Assembly (NCBI RefSeq): GCF_900109515.1
Contig: NZ_FOBD01000006.1
Location: 1 to 64,000, forward strand
Length of the DNA: 64,000 nucleotides
Direction of reading: 5' to 3'
Source of the DNA: Paenibacillus sp. OK003
GTDB taxonomy: Bacteria > Bacillota > Bacilli > Paenibacillales > Paenibacillaceae
Made by a program: the position numbers and the translations under genes. The notes beneath the pieces were generated by a model. The model worked only from the letters and a program-made list of their open reading frames with translations. It did no database searches and was not told the origin of the DNA. Below, one piece after another: positions 9,500-17,874 of this stretch; position 1 is the first letter of the stretch; the number at the start of each line of letters is the position of its first letter.

Positions 9500-9517
9500 T
9501 TTTGTGTCGACACAAAA
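9500..9517. promoter_or_regulatory. Perfect 18-bp palindrome upstream of the QorB-like gene
   Basis: TTTTGTGTCGACACAAAA is symmetric across all 18 bases. It sits 25-42 bases before the reductase start codon, just outside the ribosome binding site, as a repressor operator would. The cognate regulator is unknown; the neighbouring Rrf2 protein appears to have a different operator at 10054-10074. Confidence 0.55.
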
Positions 9518-9542
9518 GTGGAATGTCAACGACATGAATAGA

Positions 9543-9576
9543 TGTAATCGGTTGTGTTATAACAGGTGTGATTACA
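9543..9576. promoter_or_regulatory. Nested dyad upstream of the QorB-like gene
   Basis: TGTAATC (9543-9549) and GATTACA (9570-9576) are inverted around the central palindrome TGTTATAACA (9555-9564), with five unpaired bases on each side. All parts share one centre between 9559 and 9560. This suggests cooperative binding of a dimeric regulator, or two operators. Confidence 0.45.
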
Positions 9577-9586
9577 ACGAAAGGTT

Positions 9587-9614
9587 TAAAAAAAGCTCGT
9601 AATGAGCTTTTTTT
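9587..9614 (-). terminator. Terminator of the Rrf2 regulator gene
   Basis: The inverted repeat AAAAAAAGCTC / GAGCTTTTTTT (9587-9597 and 9603-9613) has a five-base loop. It gives a hairpin with a T tract on the minus strand and touches the regulator's stop codon. Confidence 0.85.
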
Positions 9615-10038
9615 ATTCAGAGACGTGAACCTGATCCATCATCTGTTGTATCGTGACACGTTTCAAACGCTGTTCCATAGCTAGCTGAGCCTCAATAAGT
9701 TCGGCGCGCAAGGTTTGTTCGATCATGCTGCCAACCGGACAATTTGGGTTTGGATGTTTGTGGAAGTTAAACAACTCACCATCCTCCACAATCTCAAGGG
9801 CACGATATATATCCAAAAGGGTAATGTCCGCGGGGTCCTTTAACAAAGAAGCACCGCCGACACCGGGTCTGACCTCAATCAGGCCGGAATGCTTCAGCTT
9901 GGACATAATGCGCCGAATAATGACGGGATTGGTATTCACGCTTTTGGCAATAAAATCTCCCGTGCACTCATTGGGCACAACAGCGATCAGAGACAGCGTA
10001 TGAACCGCAATGGAAAAGCGACTGCTGATTTGTTTCAT
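9613..10038 (-). CDS. Rrf2-family transcriptional regulator
   Basis: The 141-residue protein has the Rrf2 winged helix: SSRFSIAVHTL, then the recognition region VNTNPVIIRRIMSKLKHSGLIEVRPG and the wing GGASLLK. The effector region contains one cysteine (NPNCPVG, about residue 99) rather than the three-cysteine iron-sulfur cluster site of IscR/NsrR, so it resembles B. subtilis YwnA. GGTGG lies just before the start on the minus strand. The perfect palindrome at 10054-10074 overlaps its promoter, so autorepression is likely. Control of the adjacent quinone reductase is a reasonable guess. Confidence 0.85.
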   Translation of the reverse strand: MKQISSRFSIAVHTLSLIAVVPNECTGDFIAKSVNTNPVIIRRIMSKLKHSGLIEVRPGVGGASLLKDPADITLLDIYRALEIVEDGELFNFHKHPNPNCPVGSMIEQTLRAELIEAQLAMEQRLKRVTIQQMMDQVHVSE

Positions 10039-10053
10039 GGATGATCACCACCG

Positions 10054-10074
10054 TTGTAACTATAATAGTTACAA
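10054..10074. promoter_or_regulatory. Perfect Rrf2-type operator
   Basis: TTGTAACTAT-A-ATAGTTACAA is a perfect 10-1-10 inverted repeat. It lies 16-36 bases upstream of the Rrf2 start codon and contains -10-like TATTAT on the minus strand. Size and position match operators bound by YwnA/Rrf2-type dimers. Confidence 0.75.
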
Positions 10075-10141
10075 ATAAACCCGGTGTCAATGATAAATTT
10101 CGAAGTAGCCAGGTGTATTGAATTCTCATTTCGGATACATC

Positions 10142-10966
10142 TCAACCCTTAACCGCCCCGGAAGTCAGACCACCCACAATATATTTTTGCCCAATCAGGA
10201 ACACGATCAACACAGGCAGGGAAGTAAGCACGATATCCGCACTCACCAGATTCCACTGAGCACTGAATTGTCCGAAGAAGTTATACACAGCAAGCGTCAT
10301 TGGCCACATCTCTACCGTGTTCAGCATATAGAGTGGAGCAGTAAACTCATTCCAGACACTCAGGAAATTAAGAACAAATACCGTAACCAGTACAGAGGTT
10401 AACAAAGGCACAATAATTCGGAGAAACAGCTTGATCCCATTGCATCCGTCCATAATCGCTGCTTCATCCAGTTCTTTTGGAATATTGGATACAAACGCAT
10501 ATGTGATGAATAGCGAGATCGGAATACCCATCGCGGTATAGAGCAGAATCATGCCCACATGCGAATTAATCATGCCCAGCGACTTCATGACCTCCATTAA
10601 TGGAATGTAGTTCAATGGCAGCGTAATGCCCAGAATAAGAAAGAAATATAGGAACTTGCTTAACTTCGAATAATTTCGTGATAACGTGAAGGCAGAGAAC
10701 GCCACAACAAACACCAGCAGTAGGGAAGAAGCCGTTGAATGCAGCAAACTGTTAAGAAAGGAACCACCCAAGTGTCCCTGTTCATAGACGATTTTATAAT
10801 TTTCAAAGATGAACTTCTCGGGTAGGGTTAGTTTCAATACTTTGGCTTCGGCATCGGACTTGAATGAATTCAGCACAATGACGACAAAAGGAATCAATAC
10901 CACCAGGCTAAGCAGCCAGGCAAGTACATTTAATCCGATGGAAACCAGCCGTTTTTTCACTCGCAT
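10142..10966 (-). CDS. Carbohydrate ABC transporter permease (MalG-like, CUT1)
   Basis: This 274-residue inner-membrane permease has six predicted segments. It carries the cytoplasmic EAA loop that docks the ATPase, DEAAIMDGCNGIKLFLRIIV, at about 165-185. It is the second permease of the transporter; its ATG directly follows the TAG of the upstream permease gene, and AGGTGG lies inside that gene's end. The C-terminus (GLTSGAVKG) is typical of CUT1 MalG-like proteins. The sugar cannot be told from the sequence. There is no ATPase gene in the cluster, so a shared MsmX-type ATPase probably energises it. Confidence 0.9.
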   Translation of the reverse strand: MRVKKRLVSIGLNVLAWLLSLVVLIPFVVIVLNSFKSDAEAKVLKLTLPEKFIFENYKIVYEQGHLGGSFLNSLLHSTASSLLLVFVVAFSAFTLSRNYSKLSKFLYFFLILGITLPLNYIPLMEVMKSLGMINSHVGMILLYTAMGIPISLFITYAFVSNIPKELDEAAIMDGCNGIKLFLRIIVPLLTSVLVTVFVLNFLSVWNEFTAPLYMLNTVEMWPMTLAVYNFFGQFSAQWNLVSADIVLTSLPVLIVFLIGQKYIVGGLTSGAVKG

Positions 10967-11839
10967 CTAGTATTCCACCTTTCGGTTCATCAATCGGATG
11001 ATAAAGAAGGAGATGATCGCCATAATGATAAACAGAATCGTGGATAATGCACTGCCAAGTCCCCAATAGCCTTTAGCAAAAGAGGAATACACCGCTGTGT
11101 TAATCACATCTGTAGCGTTGCCTGGTCCACCATTGGTCAGTACATATACCGCATCAAACACCCGCAGCCCATACGTAATATTGAGTACTGTGGCGATGGT
11201 AATTGTCGGCATCAGCATCGGTATCGTGATTCGAAACAGCTTCTGCCAGAAGCCGGCACCGTCAATCGATGCCGCCTCATAATAATCCCGAGGAATGGCG
11301 AGCAGTCCGGCAATGAACAGCACCATAATGTACCCCATGCCTTTCCACGTATCCACCGCCATAATGGATGGCATCGCCCAGGTCAGGGAGCCCAGCCAGT
11401 TCTGGGCCAGAACGTCCAGCCCCAGCGAACGCAGCGTCACGTTAACGAAGCCGTTGTTGGGGTCGAGCAGGCTTTTGAAGACCAGACCGACAATCAGGAA
11501 CGAAAGTACTTGGGGTGAAAATATGATCATCCGGTGCAGATTGGCGGCCTTCACACCGCTGACCAGCAATAGAGCTAGGAATAGGCCCAGAACCGTCTTG
11601 GCGATCGAAGTAATCAGAGTGAAAAGGACTGTATTCTTAATAAAAAGTAAATACGTTGGATCACCCGCCAGAATGGTTCGGAAATGCTCCAGACCAATAA
11701 AGTTTTTCTCCGAACTGTAGCTGTTCCAATCGGTGAAGGAATAATAGATGCCCAGCAGGGCGGGAGCGACGATGAACAGCAGATACAGCACAATCGCTCC
11801 AGATGAGAAATACCAAGGATATATCTTGTTCACATTCAT
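10967..11839 (-). CDS. Carbohydrate ABC transporter permease (MalF/UgpA-like, CUT1)
   Basis: The 290-residue membrane protein has a first segment at about 12-32 and further hydrophobic segments. The EAA loop, YEAASIDGAGFWQKLFRI, lies at about 188-205, and TNGGPGNATD marks the usual CUT1 loop near residue 240. AGGACAGGTG precedes the ATG. It is encoded between the binding-protein gene and the second permease on the minus strand, with no gap to the latter, so the two are almost certainly co-translated. Together they should form the heterodimeric channel for sugar uptake. Confidence 0.9.
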   Translation of the reverse strand: MNVNKIYPWYFSSGAIVLYLLFIVAPALLGIYYSFTDWNSYSSEKNFIGLEHFRTILAGDPTYLLFIKNTVLFTLITSIAKTVLGLFLALLLVSGVKAANLHRMIIFSPQVLSFLIVGLVFKSLLDPNNGFVNVTLRSLGLDVLAQNWLGSLTWAMPSIMAVDTWKGMGYIMVLFIAGLLAIPRDYYEAASIDGAGFWQKLFRITIPMLMPTITIATVLNITYGLRVFDAVYVLTNGGPGNATDVINTAVYSSFAKGYWGLGSALSTILFIIMAIISFFIIRLMNRKVEY

Positions 11840-11952
11840 AAACTGTTACACCTGTCCTTCCTGCCAAAATTCATGAGTGCATGGTGCCTCACCTCGCTGC
11901 ATGTAATGGTGGTCAGCCACATGCCTCATGTGTTCATCCAGAATATGCGCTG

Positions 11953-13254
11953 TTATTGCCACGCATCATCTTTCAGCACTTTGGCTTGTTCAGCCCTGCG
12001 TTTATCAATATTTTGCAGAATTTGATCCGGGGTCATCGCTCCAGCGAACATGCCAGAAAGATCCTTGCCGATATCCATCCACTGCGGATCAATATACTTT
12101 ACAGCGGCCTGCATGACCGTACCTTTCTCATGATTTTTCTCGTAGTCGATATAGTCCTGTGTCAGCTTCGGTTCGATTTCCGGCCAGCAGATGGTCAGGT
12201 TGCCTTCACCCCCATCGAATACACGCTGCAGATGATCATGCTCCGTAATCCACCGGAAAAACTTCAGTACCTCTTCCGGGTGCTTGCTGTTTTTGTTGCC
12301 AAACATCGCAGCCGAACCGCCCGGATTTACACCAATCGTCTGATTATCGCCCCATGGCATCACGAAAAATCCCATATTGTCCTTCATGTCCGGATACGCC
12401 TCAGACACTTCCTTTTCGGTGCCCGGAACTCGGAGCAGCATCGCTGCCTTCTCCTGACCAAAGGCTTCAATGCCAGCCTCGACCGTATTGGACAGAAAAT
12501 CCTTGCCGAAGTAACCCAGATCCGCAAATTCCTTCAATTGTTCAATGACCGTCTTGAGCTGCGTCAAATCTGCCACTTTCATCTCATTGTTGTTCAGCTT
12601 CTCGTACGTTCCCGGCGCAGCTTTCTCATAGTTTGGACCGGTTTCGAATAAAGGCAGCACCTGATACCATCCGCTGGCAGGCGCCTGATAGAACGGAATG
12701 ATGTTCTTGTCCTTGATTTTCTGGCTGATCGCCTTGAACCCGGCGTAGGACGTTGGCGGCTGGATGCCGAGCTCTTCAAAGATGCGTTTGTTATAGTACA
12801 CATACCATATTTTCGATGGTGCAAAAGAAACCCCGTACACCTTCTCTTTATAGCTAACCGTTGGTAAAATCTCTTCAGACATGCGTCCTGTAAATTCCTC
12901 ATTGGTCAAATCAATTGCATTTTCCTCAGGTCTTACGTTGGCAGGCATGCTCAGCGGGTCCACATCCACATTAAAAATATCAGGAGCTTCACCGGAGGCG
13001 AGCTTCACCTTAATCAGGTCACGCCACTGGGCATCAGGGACCACCTGAAAGTCAATTTTCACACCCGTTTCCTGCTCATATTCTTTAGCCATCGTTTGCA
13101 TGATACCCGTACGTGGAATGCCGCTCTGGCTTGTTCCGAACGTTAACGTTACCTTCCCTGAACCTTCGGAACTGTCACCGGAGTTGCACCCGGCAAGAAG
13201 CAGGCTGGACAGCAGCAGCGTACCTATGAAGGATAATAGAAATCGTTTTCTCAT
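11953..13254 (-). CDS. Extracellular sugar-binding lipoprotein (solute-binding protein family 1)
   Basis: The 433-residue protein begins MRKRFLLS, followed by a hydrophobic stretch and lipobox LLLAGC with Cys23, so it should be lipid-anchored outside the membrane. The body (LTFGTSQSG, WYVYYNKRIFEELGI, NPGGSAAMFGNK) is typical of family 1 binding proteins that deliver oligosaccharides to CUT1 permeases. The start at 13254 is chosen because GGGAGGT lies seven bases upstream; an earlier ATG at 13269 lacks one. It is transcribed first in the transporter cluster and divergently from the sensor kinase. Confidence 0.9.
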   Translation of the reverse strand: MRKRFLLSFIGTLLLSSLLLAGCNSGDSSEGSGKVTLTFGTSQSGIPRTGIMQTMAKEYEQETGVKIDFQVVPDAQWRDLIKVKLASGEAPDIFNVDVDPLSMPANVRPEENAIDLTNEEFTGRMSEEILPTVSYKEKVYGVSFAPSKIWYVYYNKRIFEELGIQPPTSYAGFKAISQKIKDKNIIPFYQAPASGWYQVLPLFETGPNYEKAAPGTYEKLNNNEMKVADLTQLKTVIEQLKEFADLGYFGKDFLSNTVEAGIEAFGQEKAAMLLRVPGTEKEVSEAYPDMKDNMGFFVMPWGDNQTIGVNPGGSAAMFGNKNSKHPEEVLKFFRWITEHDHLQRVFDGGEGNLTICWPEIEPKLTQDYIDYEKNHEKGTVMQAAVKYIDPQWMDIGKDLSGMFAGAMTPDQILQNIDKRRAEQAKVLKDDAWQ

Positions 13255-13430
13255 CAATAAACCTCCCATGGAATAAAGAATAATGGCTCTTGCCGAAACG
13301 CTTCATGTAAGCGTATTCTTATGTGGATAACTTTACGCGGAACAAAGAATGTGCTCAATAGACAAAAGCGTTCTCTTGGGTGGACATTTTCGAGTAAGTT
13401 GCAATACATCATCCGATAACGAGGTGTGAG

Positions 13431-15311
13431 ATGGTTAAGTACCGATTCAGGACGCTCCAGCAAAGTCTGTTTGCCTACTACTCTGCGGTTTTTATTGTAT
13501 TTTCATTGCTTGTAGCCAGCCTCTTGTATGTTTTTCTTGCCAATGACATTCGTAGTCGCAGTGCGGAACAGCAGAAACAGCTGGGGAACTCGATGGTGGG
13601 CAATCTGGATCAGGAAATCGTCAAAATGAATAATTTCTCCATGAACATCGTATATTCCAATCTGGTCAAGGAGCACTTCAGTCACTATTTATCTCCAGCG
13701 GAGGACAATGAACAGACGCTGACAAGTGACCCGGCGTTTTACAAGGATACAACAACGCTGATTGATGTCATTCTGGCGATCATTAGCAGCTCCAACACAG
13801 CGAAACAGGCCAATATCTATGATGTGAACGGTAAAATGCTGGGTGCTGGTGCGTTCAATGGACAGCTATCTGTAGATCTAACCCAAAGACCGTGGTATGA
13901 GGAAACGTGGGCGCGCAATGGCTGGCGTGTCCTAAGTTTACTCGATGGTGGGGCTTTACCGATGCCAACGGGGCAGGGGGAATCTGCCAAACCATATCTT
14001 TCCCTTACCCGGGTGTATAAGGATGGAAATTATGTCTCGCAAGGAGTAGTGGAAATTTTGCAGGATGCCGGAACCCTGTTCCAGCATTTGAACGATGTGC
14101 AAGCGGGGAACGAAGATCTGAGCGTCTATGTAGTGAATGAACGTAATGAGCTTTTATATCCTTTGTTGTCCAATGAACATCCGTTAACAGCAATCCATTC
14201 CGACGTGGTTGACTTGATTCATAACGACCAATATCCACCGGAAACGATGCAAGAAGTGTTAGATCCCCATGGAAATTCAAAGCAAATGATGACCTACACG
14301 ACCTCGCAGGAGACCGGATGGACGGTTATTGTGATGCAGTCCAAACAATCCCTGTTTGCGAATCTGAATCGCATGGCTCTTCTGTTCATGGGGGCAACTT
14401 TAGCTACCTTGATGCTTATTCTGCTCCTCTCATACCTGATCTCCAAACGTGTTACCTTACCGCTCCATCGTTTGCAGCGCATTATTCAGAAAACTGGCGT
14501 CCACGATCTGACCACGGGTCAGGACTCTGGTCAGTTGTTCAAGTTGGAAGTTCCAGGTTCCATCCGTGAGATGGATGAGTTGAATGATACGTTTATCCAA
14601 TTGAATCAACAGCTTGTGCAGTCTTTTCAGGACATGCTGGCGATCAAATCTCAGGAAACGGATGCCAGGCTGCTGGCGTTGCAGTCCCAGATGAACCCTC
14701 ACTTTCTGTATAACAACATTACGAACATTAGCATCATGGCAGAGGAGGGCATGAATGAACAGATCGTTGCGTTCTGTGGTCACATCGCATCCATGCTGCG
14801 TTACATCTCGGCTCCGAACAAAAGCGGTGTTCCATTGGAAAAAGAAATCGACTACTGTGAGCGATATTTGGAGTGTATGAAAATTCGGTTCGAAGATGAT
14901 CTGCTTTATGAATTCCATGTTCCGGACTCGATGAAAAACCTTCAAGTGCCTATGCTGCTGATTCAGCCTTTGCTGGAAAATGTCATGAAATATGGACTGC
15001 GTGATACGCCACCCTGGAAGCTGCATATCATTGGAAAGCTGGACACCTTGCAGGAAACCTGGCTAATGACCGTCGAAGATAACGGACCTGGCATGGAACC
15101 CGAGGCGCTTACGCTCATCCAGCAGTACATACAACAATCACAGGAATGGGAGCGTATGCCTGAACTTGAGATCAACGGGATGGGATTGAAAAACATCTGG
15201 ATCAGACTCCAATTATGGTATGGTTCCGCGGCACATATGCATATTTCAAATAAACCTTCTGGCGGCGTCAGCATTACGATTGGCGGTTCCATTCGAAAGG
15301 AGCACAGTTAA
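13431..15311 (+). CDS. YesM-type sensor histidine kinase
   Basis: The 626-residue membrane kinase has a first membrane segment at about 14-36, an extracellular dCache-like sensor (about 40-305), a second segment at about 312-334 and a HAMP linker. The His-kinase region follows, with phosphoacceptor His424 in QMNPHFLYN, and an HATPase domain with LLIQPLLENVMKYG, EDNGPGM and GMGLKN. This His-kinase type partners AraC-type regulators, and the next gene encodes one six bases away. GAGGTG precedes the ATG. Because it diverges from the sugar-binding protein gene, it probably senses extracellular sugar or loaded binding protein and controls the transporter. Confidence 0.92.
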   Translation: MVKYRFRTLQQSLFAYYSAVFIVFSLLVASLLYVFLANDIRSRSAEQQKQLGNSMVGNLDQEIVKMNNFSMNIVYSNLVKEHFSHYLSPAEDNEQTLTSDPAFYKDTTTLIDVILAIISSSNTAKQANIYDVNGKMLGAGAFNGQLSVDLTQRPWYEETWARNGWRVLSLLDGGALPMPTGQGESAKPYLSLTRVYKDGNYVSQGVVEILQDAGTLFQHLNDVQAGNEDLSVYVVNERNELLYPLLSNEHPLTAIHSDVVDLIHNDQYPPETMQEVLDPHGNSKQMMTYTTSQETGWTVIVMQSKQSLFANLNRMALLFMGATLATLMLILLLSYLISKRVTLPLHRLQRIIQKTGVHDLTTGQDSGQLFKLEVPGSIREMDELNDTFIQLNQQLVQSFQDMLAIKSQETDARLLALQSQMNPHFLYNNITNISIMAEEGMNEQIVAFCGHIASMLRYISAPNKSGVPLEKEIDYCERYLECMKIRFEDDLLYEFHVPDSMKNLQVPMLLIQPLLENVMKYGLRDTPPWKLHIIGKLDTLQETWLMTVEDNGPGMEPEALTLIQQYIQQSQEWERMPELEINGMGLKNIWIRLQLWYGSAAHMHISNKPSGGVSITIGGSIRKEHS

Positions 15312-15316
15312 AACGC

Positions 15317-16075
15317 ATGGTGATGACATATAGAACTATTATTGTGGAAGATGAGGCGTTGATTCGCCGCAACGTATCCCGGAAATTCAGTGAGTTGGGC
15401 ACACGGTTTGAGGTTATCGGTGAGGCTAGGAATGGGCAGGAAGCATTGGAACTGATTGAACATACGGTGCCGGATCTGGTCGTTACCGATATTCAGATGC
15501 CGGTCATGAATGGGCTGGAACTGGCGAAACATCTGTATTTTGCCTATCCGCATGTCAAGATCGTGATCCTGAGCGGCCATCATGAGTTTGAGTTTGCACG
15601 TCAGGCAATCAGTTACAAAGTGGAGGATTATCTGCTTAAGCCCCTCACGGAAGAACAGCTTCGGTCGCTGCTGGATGCAATGGAATTAAAACTTGGCAAG
15701 GCAGGGGATTCGCTGGTACATGTCAGTGCAATGCTGGATGAACAGGTGAAGCCGGAGGATATCGCAGAGGCAGTCAAGTTGTATCTGAAACAGAACTATA
15801 TGCATGAAATTACGTTACAGGACATGGCAGGACAGATGCATTTTAGTGTGGATTACCTGGGGAAGTGTTTCAAAAAGGTGACAGGTGAAACCCCGCTCAA
15901 ATACATGACAGGGCTTCGAATCAACGAAGCAAAACGCATGCTCGCGGCCTTTGAAGATATGGATATCAAGACAGTGGGTAAAGCGGTGGGGTATAGTGAT
16001 TCTCATTATTTTAGCCGTATTTTCAAAAACAAGACAGGACTGTATCCCAGCGAGTATCGCCAAAGGTTACAATAA
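15317..16075 (+). CDS. AraC-type response regulator (YesN-like, short form)
   Basis: The 252-residue regulator has a receiver domain with acidic pocket EDE (11-13), phosphoacceptor Asp58 (VTDIQMP), switch Ser in LSGHH and Lys in LLKPL. The AraC double helix-turn-helix (about 150-252) ends in the signature GYSDSHYFSRIFKNKTGLYPSEYR. The linker between the two is short, so it is well below the length of most YesN proteins. Phosphorylated protein should activate the divergent transporter operon. AAAGGAG at 15296-15302 is 14 bases from ATG 15317, longer than ideal, so the exact start among nearby codons is uncertain. Confidence 0.9.
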   Translation: MVMTYRTIIVEDEALIRRNVSRKFSELGTRFEVIGEARNGQEALELIEHTVPDLVVTDIQMPVMNGLELAKHLYFAYPHVKIVILSGHHEFEFARQAISYKVEDYLLKPLTEEQLRSLLDAMELKLGKAGDSLVHVSAMLDEQVKPEDIAEAVKLYLKQNYMHEITLQDMAGQMHFSVDYLGKCFKKVTGETPLKYMTGLRINEAKRMLAAFEDMDIKTVGKAVGYSDSHYFSRIFKNKTGLYPSEYRQRLQ

Positions 16076-16076
16076 T

Positions 16077-16103
16077 GCAAAAAAGCCCTGTCCATGGCTC
16101 TTG
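16077..16103 (-). terminator. Probable terminator of the HD nucleotidase gene
   Basis: On the minus strand GAGCC-atggaca-GGGCTTTTTT forms a short stem followed by six T residues, about 25 bases after the stop codon. Confidence 0.5.
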
Positions 16104-16127
16104 AAGAACCACGATGACCGGAGCTGA

Positions 16128-16757
16128 TTATTGTGACAAAGCATCTTCCGTGATTTGGCGGATATCAAATGGGGAACGGTTACCTTCCTCAATGATGTCG
16201 GGGAGAATATGTTCGAGGAAATAGTGTACACAGTGAAGGTCAATATTCTTGATTTTGATCAGGGCATATCGGTACATCACGATAAATTCCTTTTCTGTAT
16301 TGCCACGCTGCAGTTCAGCAAACGCTTCGTACACCTGATCCATTTTGTCGGCCACTTCAAGAATAAGTCCTTCGACAGAGTTATCTTTGCCTTCACGCAG
16401 CTGTCTGCGGAAAATCGGCTGGAACTCTTCAGGAATATTTTCGTTAATAAAATGCTCAACCATGCCTTCTTCTACCTGCTGCAGCATCGAACGAAGCTCC
16501 AGTGAATAATGTTTAACCGGCGTTTTGATATCACCGATGAAGATTTCGCCATAATCATGACTGCTGGTGATCTCGTAAAGCTTCTTCCAATCGATGGCGA
16601 CCCCATGCTGTTCCTCAATATCGGCGAGTGTTTTGGCATATTGCACGACTTTCCAGGAGTGGGCGGATACGCTGTGCTCCTCAAACTTGAATTTCCCCGG
16701 CGTACGAATAATGCGTTCGAGATCGTTGAGTGATCTAAAGTACGTATGAATTCCCAT
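16128..16757 (-). CDS. HD-domain phosphohydrolase, YfbR-like 5'-nucleotidase
   Basis: The 209-residue cytosolic protein has the HD metal-binding pattern: His33 (SAHSW), His67-Asp68 (SSHDYGE) and a later Asp in EVADKMDQVYEA. The N-terminus (MGIHTYFRSLNDLERIIR) and FKFEEHSV resemble YfbR, which dephosphorylates deoxynucleoside 5'-monophosphates in nucleotide salvage. The start at 16757 is preferred because the family begins there and AAAGGA lies upstream; the frame is open 34 codons further. It stands alone on the minus strand. The exact nucleotide is not decided by sequence. Confidence 0.8.
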   Translation of the reverse strand: MGIHTYFRSLNDLERIIRTPGKFKFEEHSVSAHSWKVVQYAKTLADIEEQHGVAIDWKKLYEITSSHDYGEIFIGDIKTPVKHYSLELRSMLQQVEEGMVEHFINENIPEEFQPIFRRQLREGKDNSVEGLILEVADKMDQVYEAFAELQRGNTEKEFIVMYRYALIKIKNIDLHCVHYFLEHILPDIIEEGNRSPFDIRQITEDALSQ

Positions 16758-17008
16758 ATAAGTAATCATCCTTTGTTGGTTGGGTATGAACCGACTATAC
16801 ACCAGTGATGTTAACACAGGATTAACGCCGTATGAGGTTAAGGTAAAATCAGTTCGCATATTAGTCTGCCCATAGATCCGATGGTAATTACATGGTGTGG
16901 AGTGAGTAAATTAAGAAATGCGAACTATTGTTCTTATATTGTTTTCGTTGTAAAATCTGGAGTGGACGGTTTATGTTCCCTATTTCTTCGAAAGGAAGTT
17001 TTTGCACC

Positions 17009-17716
17009 ATGATGGGAAGATCCCACCTGATTATCGGGACCACTGTATCCCTCTCTGTTCTGCAATTGGCAGGTATGCCTGTAACTGCACCGGCGGTTAC
17101 CGTGGCTCTGATTGGTTCGCTGCTGCCAGACATTGATGAGCCCAATTCGCTATTGGTATCCAAGGCATTGCCGAACAGCCTCATTCGGCTATTACAGACA
17201 ATCCTGCTGCCTGTCGCTGTATTTGTGTACTTCTATGTACAGGCAAAGCCATGGAATCTGCTGCTCGCCATTCTGATTGCAATGGTATCTTTTCTACCAT
17301 CTCGGTCCCTGCGCAAAGTGTTGATGTTTGCAATCGGATTGGGGCTTGTATTCTATGGGCATGCATTCGCACCATGGAATCTAATTGCTGGCAGTCTGTT
17401 AATGCTGTGTACCACGTTAACCCACAGGGGATTGACACACACATTATACGGAACCGCCGTATGGACTGGGTTGCTCTACAGTACAACTCATTTGCAGGGG
17501 CCCGAGATCTGGGTAGCCGGAGGCACAGCCTATGTCATGCATCTATTGGCAGATTCGTTGACGAATCGCGGCATTCGTCCATTGCCGCCACTCAAGTGGC
17601 GTATAAGGATCAATCTCATGAGTACAGGCACGAAGCATGGAGCCGTCGTGGAAAATGTGTGCATTGTGCTGGCTCTTATTTTGGCCTGGATTGCGTTCTC
17701 TCCTTTATTTCTGTAA
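17009..17716 (+). CDS. YdjM-like membrane-bound metal-dependent hydrolase (DUF457 family)
   Basis: The 235-residue polytopic membrane protein has the family's conserved polar motifs: GRSHLIIG (His), LLPDIDEPNS (Asp/Glu), THRGLTHTL (two His) and HLLADSLTNRGI (Asp). These are thought to form a metal site in YdjM-like proteins, whose substrate is unknown. ATG 17009 is chosen because AAAGGAAG lies at 16991-16998, ten bases upstream; the open frame extends back to 16928 without a ribosome binding site. It has its own terminator and is divergent from the HD gene. Confidence 0.82.
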   Translation: MMGRSHLIIGTTVSLSVLQLAGMPVTAPAVTVALIGSLLPDIDEPNSLLVSKALPNSLIRLLQTILLPVAVFVYFYVQAKPWNLLLAILIAMVSFLPSRSLRKVLMFAIGLGLVFYGHAFAPWNLIAGSLLMLCTTLTHRGLTHTLYGTAVWTGLLYSTTHLQGPEIWVAGGTAYVMHLLADSLTNRGIRPLPPLKWRIRINLMSTGTKHGAVVENVCIVLALILAWIAFSPLFL

Positions 17717-17722
17717 ACCCAA

Positions 17723-17758
17723 TATGCCAGCTTCTGCTAATGCAGAGGCTGGCATTTT
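17723..17758 (+). terminator. Terminator of the YdjM-like gene
   Basis: ATGCCAGC (17724-17731) pairs with GCTGGCAT (17748-17755), an inner TCTGC/GCAGA stem lies between them, and TTTT follows. Confidence 0.85.
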
Positions 17759-17830
17759 ATAATCCCTCTCTATTTCTCCATTTAGCTACATCTACATTTT
17801 TAAAGGGAATTTCCGTGTTCTGAACATCAA

Positions 17831-17860
17831 AAAAAAGATGCCCTGAAAATCAGGACATCT
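17831..17860 (-). terminator. Terminator of the M42 aminopeptidase gene
   Basis: Minus-strand AGATGTCCTGA and TCAGGGCATCT form a stem with one wobble, followed by TTTTTTTT. It lies about 15 bases after the aminopeptidase stop. Confidence 0.85.
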
Positions 17861-17874
17861 CTTTATAGAAGAAG

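Noticed and set aside
11881-12651. A 256-residue plus-strand frame opposite the sugar-binding protein gene
   Set aside because: It is rich in His, Arg and Leu as in an antisense shadow; the minus strand encodes a clear lipoprotein.
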